This document shows positions 11,764 to 23,300 of a stretch of DNA of 64,000 nt, in pieces. The translations under genes were made by a program, and so were the position numbers. The notes beneath the pieces are model-generated. The model saw nothing but the letters and a program-made list of their open reading frames with translations, was not told the DNA's origin and searched no databases. Within the stretch, counting starts at the first letter, position 1. Each line of letters opens with the position of its first letter. This DNA comes from Schistocephalus solidus (taxonomy: Eukaryota; Platyhelminthes; Cestoda; Diphyllobothriidea; Diphyllobothriidae), in NCBI GenBank assembly GCA_017591395.1, contig WEDG01002121.1:62001-126000 (forward strand). Reading direction: 5' to 3'.

Positions 11764-12855
11764 TCTGTCAGATTGTGACAGTCTAGCACGGAAAGTACTC
11801 GAGTGGTTTTGACTGAACCTCTAAAGGCCTGTTCTAAAGGAATTTTCCAGCCAGTGTGAGAGAGCTTTTGGATCCAAATATCTTAAAATGTTCTGTTCAG
11901 GTCGTAACTTGAAAGAATTGTCTCAGAACTGTTATTGCCAAAACGAGTCACCCGGTTAGAATCTAAAGAGAATGCAACACGCTAGAGGACAATGTTGACT
12001 TTCCATCAGTGCTCAGAGGTTTGCTTCTCTTTCTGAATCTGATGCAAGTAAAGTTTTCGTTGAGAGCACGGGTAAGCTTTATTCCGAAAATGAGAAATCG
12101 AAGCACGTTCCTGCAAGTACTCAAGGCACAAATAGTTATTTCGCGACCAGTATCCTTTACACCAACGAGCGTTTTTCGTTTCATTCGAAGTCCTACAAAA
12201 AAGCCGGAAAGCGCGCCTGTGGTCGGAGATCCCTCAGCGCTTTGGCATCAATATTTCTAATCTCAGTGTTCCTGGAGGCATTCAGATCTTGTTACTTAGT
12301 AACGAATATCAGCCAATTCTTCCTGCATTCAACGAAAAACATTCATTTTTAAAAAAGTTAACAAAACATTGGACCCCGGTTGCACTTTGTCATAAAAAAT
12401 GCGAGGTTTTTTCAGTAACTGTAGTAGGGATGAAGTACCGTGTCATGATTTGAATAATTGTTGCGTATCTGAGGGGGAACGCGAATAATTATTTTTCGTG
12501 TGAATGAACCACTTCGTCTATGAGAGTGTCTTTGCTGCCGATACACCCTCCCGTAATTTGTCACTGGGGTGAACTATCAAAGCCAAGTGCTATGTCTGTG
12601 CAGTGCGTGCGATCCAGACCCACCCTCACCAATTTCCATTGCCGCTCAAGCAGACAACCCTGTACTTTTCGCTAAAGAATGCACAGCTACCTCTTGAAAG
12701 TTCTCACAAATCAATTGAATAAACTGATATTTAGGAGCTCAAACTGCTTTCCAGAGATTAAGCTAACATTGACAAAAAAACAGCGATGGAGCATTAAGGC
12801 ATTTTACTTATAAGATGAACGGGCTGCACAAGGGTCATTTCTCCCAAGGATGATG
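11764..12855 (+). repeat. Local duplication set 2, right copy
   Basis: Counterpart of 10160-11155 (see there). The interval between the copies (11229-11763) is not duplicated. Short frames inside (73-83 codons) do not correspond between copies, which argues against a conserved protein. Confidence 0.65.
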
Positions 12856-13844
12856 TCCAAAATTTAAACCAGGCAGAAATGCAGAAACAATCAAGATTTC
12901 AGGAATTCTGCGTCTTAAACCTGTGTTACTTTTACTGTGTGCCCGAAGGGTATTTTCTTTTTTACCACGCTTACTTGCCTAAGAGAATATCCTAGATGTG
13001 TGCGTACGCTAACAGTTCGACCATCGTTTCCAATGCGGTCCACCGTGGTGCGATTGCGAGTTAGTTTATCGTGATCTTCCACTGAAGCAGTAGCTGTTGC
13101 ACTTTCTGATCTCTGATGCCACCCGTGCCAGTGGTCAAGAAAGGGTTGAGAAGATTGGAGGTGGAATTGGACACAGCGCTTAACAAAGCCAAAGAACGCC
13201 TCTGCGCGTGCCACGTACACGGCCTAGCTCCCCAACACACACACAAAACGCGCCGGGGTTTCAAATAAACGGGATCGGTGGCTCGGAGATCACATACCTG
13301 AGAGTGCCACAGATGCCACGTCCAGAAGGAGCCCTTCTCACCTTACTCTGAGTCCGCCAGTTGGTCATGCCCTACAAAAACTTTCTGTTCTCACTAAAAC
13401 CTCTGACTTGAATCGTCATTTGACAACCTGCGAGGCCAAAACGTTTTGCGCGTCGTGATAACTTAAAGATCCTCAGACTGCTTATAGTTAGGAATGTGTT
13501 AAAGTGTTGTGAAACATTGGTATGGTGGGGTCTAACAAAAAATCCATCCTCAGCCAGTGATATTTCAACTTCTAGTTGCTCGCCCAATTTTAAAATCTGA
13601 GTCAGTTGGTTGTGGAGCCACGTTCTGCTCACAGAACTTCCTGGCTCTCTCGGCTGAGACTGCAACTGCCCAGTCACAAAAGGATGGGGTGCAATAGACC
13701 ATCAGCAAAACGGCTCATTTTTTGCTTATTTGTTACCAGTGGATCACGTGCCTGGGCTGTATATACGAAGCTTCAAGGCAAGTCAAACCTGTTTACATCC
13801 TCATCTGTCTAAGTGTTTTTCCTATTTTCTCAAAAGTATTCTTA
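12856..13844. other. No recognisable gene
   Basis: Contains two overlapping minus-strand frames of 101 codons (12915-13220 and 13372-13677) with no recognisable domain, and a short CA run near 13237-13246. Nothing else supported. Confidence 0.5.
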
Positions 13845-14155
13845 TAAGTAGCCAGTCATAACCAACCCTAGTTTTTGCAACAACTGAGGCTCGAAACCGC
13901 CACTTGTTGGTTAGCAGTCTACCTCTCTTACCTACTGGGCTACGGGTTCGTTGTCTATTCAGATAGGTGTGGCTGATTGATGCTGGCTTATAAGCTAGAA
14001 ATGGCCATTCCGGTTTTCCTCGTCTTTGTTGACGCTTCTCACACTAGACGCTGAGCGACTGCCGGTGAAGCTCGATAATGAGCCCGAAAGCATAACGGAA
14101 CGAGTGAGTTTCTTAAACGATCGGTGAGCGCCTATCTACCATTGGTCGCAATTTT
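13845..14155. repeat. Hammerhead-bearing SINE/retrozyme-like element, copy 2 (inverted halves)
   Basis: The left part (13848-13960) is the pol III-like head on the minus strand: an A-box-like TAGCCCAGTAGG and a B-box-like GGTTTCGAGCC, followed by the GGTTGGTTATGACTGGCT linker, which breaks off exactly where the hammerhead core should begin. From about 13960 the plus strand carries the hammerhead and then the body module (GACTGCCGGTGAAGCTCGATAATGAGCC...ACGAGTGAGTT...GATCGGTGAGCGC) to about 14150. The two halves therefore meet head-to-head, unlike the 17.1-17.5 kb copy. Confidence 0.7.
13967..14018 (+). ncRNA. Hammerhead ribozyme-like motif, copy 2
   Basis: The core reads CTGATTGA (one extra T compared with CTGATGA) at 13973-13980. 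Then come the TGGCTTATAAGCTA stem II, GAAA, the palindromic TGGCCA of stem III, TT and CC of stem I. The extra T and the extra bases before stem II make activity doubtful, but stems II and III are well preserved. Confidence 0.6.
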
Positions 14156-16955
14156 TAGTCTGCCGTTCGCCGACGGCCACTAGTTTGATAGTCAGCAGGT
14201 CAGTCGCAAGGAGCATGTTTGAAAAAGTGGGAGCGGCTTACTCGCCTTGCAGTGTATTTTGCATGGAAACAATAAACCACCATTTGGAGAAATTATAGAT
14301 GTTATTCTGCTGGTTTGGCTGAGGAATTAACTAAAGTTACTTCTGTCAGCCGAAAAAGGATGTTTTTCTTCTTTGAACTCAGTAGGAAGTCATGATCTTG
14401 ATGATCGCCCATTTTTCTGTAATAAATCCAGTCCCTTGTGTCCAATCTCCCCGCAAACCCGATAAACGTTTAAATCATGTTTGAAGATTGCAAATAGCCA
14501 ATAGGTAACTTTTATGGTTTGTTGTTTGCCCACTATTTTGGGTCTTCACTTCCTGAGTTGCGCAAGAGACTTCTTGTACGATATAAGTTTCACGATCTGA
14601 CAAGATCCCCATCAAGTATACAACAGAAGCGCTTTTGCCTGCAGTGATACTTGCACGTCGGAGGCTACTGATAATTACTTCCAAAACTGAAGCTGTCAAA
14701 TTTAACTTTCAGAGCCACCAGAACTGTCTTTCAGGTCATGGAAGCTGCTGACGTTGACAACTCTCACGCATGGGATCGTTTTACTGTTGCAACTGATGAG
14801 GTCCACTGCTGCCAGATTATGTAGGTGTATTGGTGGCTGGCACATGGACATATTTTTTTGGTAAATAACAATTTGATAAATCTATCCCACATCTGCAGTG
14901 CACCAATTACAGGACACTGTCGAATCAACTAGGAATTCGATTGGCCACACTAGCTGACAGGGCTAAACACAACCAGCCTACACGTTTCACAAATGACCTC
15001 GTTCGTTATTTGTGTGCCAGACCACATTAGAATCCAGGCTTCCCAGTTAAGTAAAATACGTGAGCTCTTTTGCGTGCCGTTTCAGCTGCTGTACTGGAAC
15101 TAGAGGTCGCGCCTTAGCAATTGTTTTTGAATAAGAAACTGTGCAAATTCGGAGTGCTTTGTGTAGGTAGAGCAAGAAGAGATGCTGGGGTCATATCGGG
15201 TTATTTTAGCGACTTTTTTCAAAAGGGCACATATAACCGAATAGGCCCAGTCAGCCGTATTATCGGGTTATTCTGGGGCTACTGGGACTGTTTTGCTGGT
15301 CTTAGAGGGATGGATCCGTAGGTAGCCAATGCGTTGTTCAAAGGTGCGGTGGTGATAAGAACAGGGTAGAAGTGAGTTCACATTGCTAATGGTGATATTG
15401 GTTATGTTGGTGCTTGTAAACAAGACTACAACTTATTCTGGTAATAGTGACCGTGGCGTCTTGCTAAATAAGAGGCAGATTGGTTGTTTTGATGTTGTAC
15501 TCACTTCGGAGATGTTCATAGGGACCTTTCGGCTCCCAGGCACCCCAAAGACCATAAGAAAAGCCATCGCAGGACTTGGCCGAGGGAGCAATGTATCGTA
15601 GTCCATGTATAAGCTGTCCATGTAATCCCACAGGACAGAATTAACTTTTGCCGAAACCGCGTATGCATGAACATAACCTGGCTGTGTGATTGATTGACGA
15701 CCTATCACAAATAGTTGCCTACACCTCAGAAATCGTTCAGGAGTCTAAATTCCTTACCACAAAGGTAATCCGCGCCGAAACCCCCGCAAGCCAAAAATTG
15801 ATTGAGGCCTGCGTATCAGAGGATAACTTGGTCAGTTGATATTTCGATTTGGTGCTGACAAACAGAGCCCTGCGCAGCTTTGCTGATCGTTAATTTGCAA
15901 CCTTTCGTTATACATGTCGCTTATTCTGGTGCTTATTTTATTTCTAATTGTTTTGAAAGCTCAGAAACGTAATAGAATGATCCAAGTGCTCGATTTATCG
16001 TATTCTTATCGTTATCTTCCTTAGTAATACAGACACCTGGAATTGTGACATTCGCCTCCACTTCTTGCATAATCATAAAAAGATCTCGTACGTTCAATTA
16101 TTTCAATTACAGCCATAATGTTTTGCAAAATATTTGATTCCAACACAGGTTTCTAAAAAATATGGACAAAGATGTTTTTTGTGGAGATTTTTTGCAATAT
16201 ATATATTGCAATTTATAAGGATAATCATAAGATGTAATCACTCTAATTTAAAAGCCAGTTGCCAAGTACACGTATTAAAAATTCGGCATCTTGGCCTGAC
16301 GGGAATAACTCGGAAATTTTCTGTCGAAATCCACCTAAGCATTTCATGAGGTACACTACTGAGCGAACTTACAACGATCGTGGTAATGCCTGCTCTAAGT
16401 GATGCATAGATGGCATTCGTTGATAGTTCATATTTAGAAGGACAGCTTCGACCAAGACTTTCCACACACACCTCGACCAAACTCGAGTGACGGTGCTGTG
16501 ACCGCACCCAACGGACAAACGTACAAAAACTAAGCTCAACGATGATAGTGTACGAAAGAAATAAATAGTTTTCCGTTCCTTGCAATCAAACCGGAATTTT
16601 ATGGAAACACCTGAAAACTGTGAAGCAGCAATCCAATGTGACTTCCTATGGCGTTAGTCACTTGTCACCTTTGACAGCATCTTCTGGAGTGAGCTGCATT
16701 TGTAAACTTAAACTAGAAATATTTTGGTATTGGATACTTTTCAGTGTTTCTGCGAGTGGAGAACCAAAAGGCCGTCTCGAGTGGTAAAGTTGGGAGGTAA
16801 CGGTTGATCAGTAAACATAAGTTGTGAAAGCACTTGAGCTCGGAATTTAAAACTGAAACTTACCCATCAAAACTTCCTTTTGGCACAAACTGGACAAGTT
16901 TAAGTTATGGTAACTATTGAAATGGATCTGTAAGTAAAGCATATATCCTGTAAGA
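14156..16955. other. No recognisable gene
   Basis: Short frames up to 115 codons (16238-16585, minus) show no recognisable domains. Nothing repeat-like was recognised apart from AT-rich runs. Confidence 0.5.
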
Positions 16956-17139
16956 TTGTATTCCTCGATTCGATAAATAGGGCTGGATAACTAACTGCGT
17001 ACACTGAAGGACGTGCTCTTTAATAAATTTTCCTATGGGAAGAACGGTCCAGGTGCTGCCGACTGCAAGCATGGGTTTCGCCAATCCCACTAGAAAGTAC
17101 ATTAATTCGCAGACGAATATTTTCCGCAAAGACAAGGGA

Positions 17140-17184
17140 GGTTAAAATGGCAATTTCGGGCTTATTAGTCGTCGTCAGTCAGTC
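17140..17184 (-). ncRNA. Hammerhead ribozyme, weakened copy
   Basis: Stem I strand GACTGA, the permitted core CTGACGA (17178-17172), a degenerate stem II (CGACTAATAAGCCC), GAAA (17157-17154) and a partly paired stem III (TTGCCAT). The 3' strand of stem I is mutated. The core survives but the helices are weak, so activity is doubtful. Confidence 0.6.
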
Positions 17185-17441
17185 ATAGCCAACCCAAGGT
17201 TGCACACCAACCAAGGATCAAACCAGAGAACCACTGATCAGAAGTCCAGTTCTCTAACCCTTGAGTCCAGGGCTCGTAGTCTTGCCGGATGTTGACGGCA
17301 TTCGTTAATAAACGCTCACAGATCGCTAATGGAACTCACTCGTCCTGTTGTGTCTTGAGGCTCACGCTCGAACCCCACCGGCAGCCGCACAGCGGCTAGT
17401 AGTAAAATAGGTAAATAGGTATTGTTGGCAAAGACAAAGGA

Positions 17442-17486
17442 GACTTGAATGGCTATTTCTGGCTTATAAGCCATCATCAGCCAGTC
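17442..17486 (-). ncRNA. Hammerhead ribozyme, intact core
   Basis: Minus strand, 5' to 3': stem I GACTGG (17486-17481), CTGATGA (17480-17474), stem II TGGC-TTATAA-GCCA (17473-17460), GAAA (17459-17456), stem III TAG/CCA region (17455-17450), T16.1, T17, then CAAGTC completing stem I (17447-17442). All invariant core residues are present, A15.1 can pair with U16.1, and the cleavage triplet would be AUU. Stem I has five of six pairs. Stem III has no proper loop, so it would act with a 2-bp stem III or as a dimer. Confidence 0.75.
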
Positions 17487-18044
17487 ATAACCAACCCCAG
17501 GCTATGCATTACTCGAGGATCGGACCCGCGACCCATTCATGACTATAAAAAGCCCATGTGCAAGTTTATTTAGGAAAGTGAACTGCTATCAGTACCGTGA
17601 CAGTCATTCTACCTGTTTTCGGACATTCCTTCTTTTCATTTCGCAGACTCAATTAATCAGTTACTTCGAGGAATGTAAATTTCCTGTGAATCGTGTTCAA
17701 ATTTTTTGTCGAGACTACGGTGTTTTCTGTCAGCGGTTGAAAACAGACTTCAGAAGTACATAAGTATGAAGCAACGTGGACACAAACCAGAGCAGTTGTT
17801 ATGTTGTCCCCATTTTCCCTACGACTGTCTGACGGTAGTTTATAATCGGTCCTCTGCGTCCCGGTTTCTGCTGCATTAAGCACATGAGGGATGCTAAGAC
17901 TGTTCTTTCAGTCAGCGGCTGTTACGTCCTTGCGGTTATCTTCCTTCGAAGATAACCACTGATGCAAGTTTTTACATCTCCATTTGAACCGCTAAAGTTT
18001 CTAGACTGTAAGTTTACGTTACAAAATGCGGTGATTTGAGGTTA

Positions 18045-18300
18045 ACAATTAACTGCGTATGCTGAATGACGAGCTACCCGACGTGCTGTTTGGCGATATA
18101 CTTAAATATCATTAGGAAATGAACGATCCATCTTTGAAAAAACGCTTCAGTCCACCCATCACTAAAATAAATAAATACTTCCATTGAATTTAGCAGTCTA
18201 TCTGTAAAATCAGTTGGGATAATGAATTATGGTCAGTGCCTATGGCATCCATTCTGACTGTTCTCAGACACTTTGCACTTCGCAGACGACAAAGAGTGAT
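18045..18300 (+). repeat. Local duplication set 3, right copy (empty site)
   Basis: Diverged counterpart of the sequences flanking the element at 17123-17541. It lacks the element between about 18170 and 18220. Confidence 0.55.
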
Positions 18301-18599
18301 TGTTTTATTAAGACTTATTCCAATACTCTCGGTGATTTTACGATCACAATCTTTAGGGAGCAAGACGCAAACATAAAATTCAGTTCCCTCATAAAGCGAA
18401 CAGCATTAGAATTAGTTCGGTGCTTCGAGCAGCTTACGAGAAAGAAGCTCCGTTCGGGTCAACCCGCAATGTCCAAAATAAATAAAAATATTCAATAATT
18501 GCACGATGCCATCCTGTTTGATCGCTACAGAAAAAGTGACAAATAGAAGAAATAATTAAAACTACTTCCCGTTCATGCCGCACATTCCCAACTAAAGAA

Positions 18600-19068
18600 T
18601 TGAACATGAGACACATTGTTTGTTAAGTTTGTTCATCGGCTACAGGAAGAATCATCTGTTGGCTTGAAGTCCACAGTGAACCAATTTTACTATTTGCAAA
18701 CACTGAGACGATTGCCTGAGGCCGTGAAAAAATGCTACCTGAATTTTGGCGTTTGTGGAATTGACTGCTACATCATAACAACGCATCTCCCCATACAGCA
18801 TTCAAAATCAACCAGTTTTGGCAAAAACGACAAGAAAGCGGTTGCTCAACTCCTTACTTGCTTGACCTAACCCCCGGTAACTTCGTATTCCCAAGACTGA
18901 ACAAATCTAAAGGAAATGTGTTTTCAGAACGTAAAAGAGGTAAATGAGAAAAGCACTGGAGTGCCTTTAAAGCATAGTTTAGAAGAATGTAGGAAAATAG
19001 TTCGAACAAGAGAAAACCCGTTGAGATAAAGCATCTCACCTAACAGACTGCATTTTGAAGGGGATTAA
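18600..19068 (+). pseudogene. Mariner-type transposase, broken C-terminal half
   Basis: Three overlapping plus-strand frames together follow the C-terminal half of mariner transposases. Frame 1 (18630-18870) gives VNQFYYLQTLRRLPEAVKKCYL and a decayed counterpart of the LLHHDNAPPH catalytic segment. Frame 2 (18861-18950) gives LDLTPGNFVFPRLNKSKGN, matching the SPDLAPCDFFLFPKLK...LKG motif. Frame 3 (from 18931) gives VKEVNEKST...SLEECRKI...NRLHFEGD and ends at a stop at 19066-19068. The family's catalytic Asp after ..TP. appears as Asn, the HDN Asp is not recognisable, and at least two frameshifts and one internal stop are present. Dead copy. No terminal inverted repeats found. Confidence 0.7.
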
Positions 19069-20237
19069 TGTTTTTCTTCAAATATTACCTCATGTGGGTG
19101 ACGCCAGCTTCAGTCCATCAATCCAGTATGTTTCGGAAAAGACCCTCCAGTTGTTGCGACAGACCTTTTGTGCCAGGTACTCCCAGCATTCATTCGAAAA
19201 ATATTTGAAGTGTGTGAGAGGTGGATGCTGTCAGCATGTCTAAAATTCACTGTTAGTATTCGAGACTCAGACAAGCGTAGGGATGATGAAATTTGGTTTC
19301 ACTGGCCGGAACCATGGAAACTAAATTATTCGTTGGTTAGCATTGGACTACATAAGTGCGTATTTAAACGAAAAAGTGCTTGTTTATCTCTCCTTAGCTG
19401 CAAAACCTCACAATTCTGGTAACAAAATAAATCCTGGGAGATGTGAACCCCTGTTCAAGCCATTTGCCAGATTCGCCATCCTAATTTTCTGAAAAATTTT
19501 GAAGCGAAATACTGTCCAACGTTAACGTTCGTCTAAATACGTGATAGCTTTTTCAAATGGAAGGAATACTGGAAGTTGTTTATGGTCCCTTTTCAAAAAT
19601 TGATATAACTGAGGAAGAATTTTTATATTTACTGAAAAAAATATTTAACAATTTTTGTGTGCTTTAAATTGTAACTAAAATCCTGAATACGCAAATTAAA
19701 CACGTATTTTAAGTCCGTTTTGTGCAGAGCTTTTGAACATCATACGAAAAATCTCTAACGTATGAAGCACTCTTCTGCCAAATTCCCATTTGAGACCAGA
19801 GGAAAAACAGTAAATAGAAGTTTGGTTTTAATTATCTGCGTAGACTTAGACTTTAATTAACACGTTTATGGTTGCTTGGCCATGTGCGCAGTTAATCGAA
19901 ACAATTTCTGGGTGTCATAATAGCCTCGAGACAATAGGGATCAATTTTATCGGAATCATCTGCCAATTTGTGAACTGATTGACTGAAGACTAGCAAGCAA
20001 CTTTAGGAATTCATCAAAAACATGAGTGGAAATTCTGTTATTCATACAGAGCGTTGCTCGCCGTGTTTAAAAGGCTAAATAAATTCGGTGAAAAATGTTT
20101 ATTTTCAGCGGACTTACTTCCCGAAGCTAGCTTGCCAAAAGAGTTTTTAACGTTGTTGGCTATATCTCAAATCAATATTCGCTACTTGCACTATCAAGTG
20201 GTAGTTAGGCCAAACAAGCTGGGGCCTTGGGCAAACT
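19069..20237. other. No recognisable gene
   Basis: AT-rich sequence with short frames only. This is the last non-satellite sequence before the assembly gap, so the true left edge of the satellite array is hidden. Confidence 0.5.
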
Positions 20238-20337
20238 NNNNNNNNNNNNNNNNNNNNNNNNNNNNNNNNNNNNNNNNNNNNNNNNNNNNNNNNNNNNNNN
20301 NNNNNNNNNNNNNNNNNNNNNNNNNNNNNNNNNNNNN
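20238..20337. other. Assembly gap (100 N)
   Basis: Exactly 100 N, the usual placeholder for a gap of unknown size. It separates unique DNA from the satellite array, so the array may be longer than what is shown. Confidence 0.98.
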
Positions 20338-23300
20338 CGCATCCTATGGCATTTATACGTACGAAAATGGGGCTAGGGAAGCACTATATTGAGCACTAAA
20401 ACAATTAACGGGGAATTTTGAAATATGTCAATGCTGTAATCGACATAATCAGCGTCATGCATCCAATGGCATTTATACGTACGAAATGGGGCTAGGAAGC
20501 ACTATATTGAGCACTAAAACAATTAACGGGTAATTTAGAAATACGTCAATGCTGTAATCGACATGATCAGCGTCACGCATCCTAATGGCATTTATACGTA
20601 CGAAATGGGGCTAGGAAGCACTATATTGAGCACTAAAACATTTAACGGGGAACTTAGAAATATGTCAATGCTGTAATCGACATGATCAGCGTCGCGCATC
20701 CTATGGCATTTATACGCACGAAATGGGGCTAGGAAGCACTATATTGAGCACTAAAACAATTAACGGGGAATTTCGAAATATGCCAATGGTGTAATTGACA
20801 TGATCAGCGTCACGCATCCTATGGCATTTATACGTACGAAATGGGGCTAGGAAGCACTATATTGAGCACTAAAAACAATTAACGGGAATTTCGAAATATG
20901 TCAATGGTGTAATTGACATGATCAGCGTCACGCATCCTATGGCATTTATACGTACGAAATGGGGCTAGGAAGCACTATATTGAGAACAAAAACAATTAAC
21001 GGGGAATTTCGAAATATGTCAATGCTGTAATCGACATGATCAGCGTCACGCATCCTATGGCATTTATACGTACGAAATGGGGCTAGGAAGCACTATATTG
21101 AGCACTAAAACAATTAACGGGGAATTTCGAAATATGTCAATGCTGTAATCGAGATGATCAGCGTCATGCATCCTATGGCATTTATACGTACGAAAATGGG
21201 GCTAGGAAGCACTATATTGAGCACTAAAACAATTAACGGGGAACTTCGAAATATGTCAATGCTGTAATCGACATGATCAGCGTCATGCATCCAATGGCAT
21301 GTATACGTACGAAATGGGGCTAGGAAGCACTATATTGAGCACTAAAACAATTAACGGGGAATTTTGAAATATGTCAATGCTGTAATCGACATGATCAGCG
21401 TCGCGCATCCTATGGCATTTATACGTACGAAATGGGGCTAGGAAGCACTATATTGAGCACTAAAAACAATTAACGGGGAATTTCGAAATATGGCAATGGT
21501 GTAAATGACATGATCAGCGTCACGCATCCTATGGCATTTATACGTACGAAATGGGGCTAGGAAGCACTATATTGAGCACTAAAACAATTAACGGGGAACT
21601 TCGAAATATGTCAATGCTGTAATCGACATGATCAGCGTCATGCATCCAATGGCATGTATACGTACGAAATGGGGCTAGGAAGCACTATATTGAGCACTAA
21701 AACAATTAACGGGGAATTTCGAAATATGTCAATGCTGTAATCGACATGATCAGCGTCACGCATCCTATGGCATTTATACGTACGAAATGGGGCTAGGAAG
21801 CACTATATTGAGCACTAAAACAATTAACGGGGAATTTCGAAATATGTCAATGCTGTAATCGACATAATCAGCGTCACGCATCCTATGGCATTTATACGTA
21901 CGAAATGGGGGCTAGGAAGCACTATATTGAGCAGTAAAACAATTAAGGGGCAATTTCGAAATATGTCAATGGTGTTAATGACATGATCAGCGTCACGCAT
22001 CCTATGGCATTTATACGTACGAAAATGGGGCTAGGAAGCACTATATTGAGCACTAAAAACAATTAACGGGGAATTTCGAAATATGTCAATGCTGTAATCG
22101 ACATGATCAGCGTCACGCATCCCATGCATTTATACGTACGAAATGGGGCTAGGAAGCACTATATTGAGCACTAAAAACAATTAACGGGGAATTTTCGAAA
22201 TATGTCAATGCTGTAATCGACATGATCAGCGTCACGCATCCTATGGCATTTATACGTACAAAAATGGGGCTAGGAAGCACTATATTGAGCACTAAAACAA
22301 TTAACGGGGAATTTCGAAATATGTCAATGGTGTAATCGACATGATCAGCGTCACGCATCCTATGGCATTTATACGTACGAAATGGGGCTAGGAAGCACTA
22401 TATTGAGCACTAAAAACAATTAACGGGGAACTTCGAAATATGTCAATGCTGTAATCGACATGATCAGCGTCACGCATCCTATGGCATTTATACGTACGAA
22501 ATGGGGCTAGGAAGCACTATATTGAGCACTAAAAACAATTAACGGGGAATTTCGAAATATGTCAATGCTGTAATCGACATGATCAGCGTCATGCATCCAA
22601 TGGCATTTATACGTACGAAATGGGGCTAGGAAGCACTATATTGAGCACAAAAACAATTAACGGGGAATTTCGAAATATGTCAATGGTGTAATTGACATGA
22701 TCAGCGTCACGCATCCTATGGCATTTATACGTACGAAATGGGGCTAGGAAGCACTATATTGAGCACTAAAACAATTAACGGGGAACTTCGAAATATGTCA
22801 ATGCTGTAATCGAGATGATCAGCGTCATGCATCCAATGGCATTTATACGTACAAAATGGGGCTAGGAAGCACTATATTGAGCACTAAAACAATTAACGGG
22901 GAACTTCGAAATATGTCAATGCTGTAATCGACATGATCAGCGTCATGCATCCAATGGCATGTATACGTACGAAATGGGGCTAGGAAGCACTATATTGAGC
23001 ACTAAAAACAATTAACGGGGAATTTTGAAATATGTCAATGCTGTAATCGACATAATCAGCGTCGCGCATCCTATTGCATTTCTACGTAACAAATAGGGCT
23101 AGGAAGCACTATATTGAGCATCAAAACAATTAACGGGGAATTTCGAAATATGGCAATGGTGTGAATGACATGATCAGCGTCACGCATCCTATGGCATTTA
23201 TACGTACGAAATGGGGCTAGGAAGCACTATATTGAGCACTAAAACAATTAACGATGAACTTCGAAATATGTCAAGGCTGTGATCGACATGATCATCGTCA

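Larger units (their letters stand above)
17123..17541 (-). mobile_element. Hammerhead-bearing retrozyme/SINE-like element, copy 3 (about 1.4 units, two hammerheads)
   Basis: Best-preserved copy, read on the minus strand from 17541 to 17123. It starts with a B-box-like GGTCCGATCC (head), the GGTTGGTTATGACTGG linker, hammerhead 1 and the TCTCCTTTGTCTTTGCC tail. A body module follows: CTAGCCGCTGTGCGGCTGCC, GGGGTTCGAGC, GAGTGAGTTCC, TGTGAGCG. Next come a second, complete head (GGGTTAGAG..., B-box-like GGTTTGATCC), the same linker, hammerhead 2 and the CCTCCCTTGTCTTTGC tail. The hammerhead cores are 302 bp apart in direct orientation. The layout resembles the schistosome Sm-alpha family and animal retrozymes. 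It carries no protein-coding frame and interrupts duplication set 3. Confidence 0.75.
16960..17765 (+). repeat. Local duplication set 3, left copy (interrupted by element copy 3)
   Basis: The flanks of the 17.1-17.5 kb element match 18045-18300. AACTGCGTACACTGA...GACGTGCT...CCTATGGGAAGAACGGTCCA at 16993-17052 matches 18051-18130 (offset 1058). ATCAGTACCGTGACAGTCATTCT...TCGCAGAC near 17588-17648 matches 18233-18287 (offset 639). The offset difference of 419 bp equals the length of the inserted element, so 18045-18300 represents an empty site. Confidence 0.6.
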
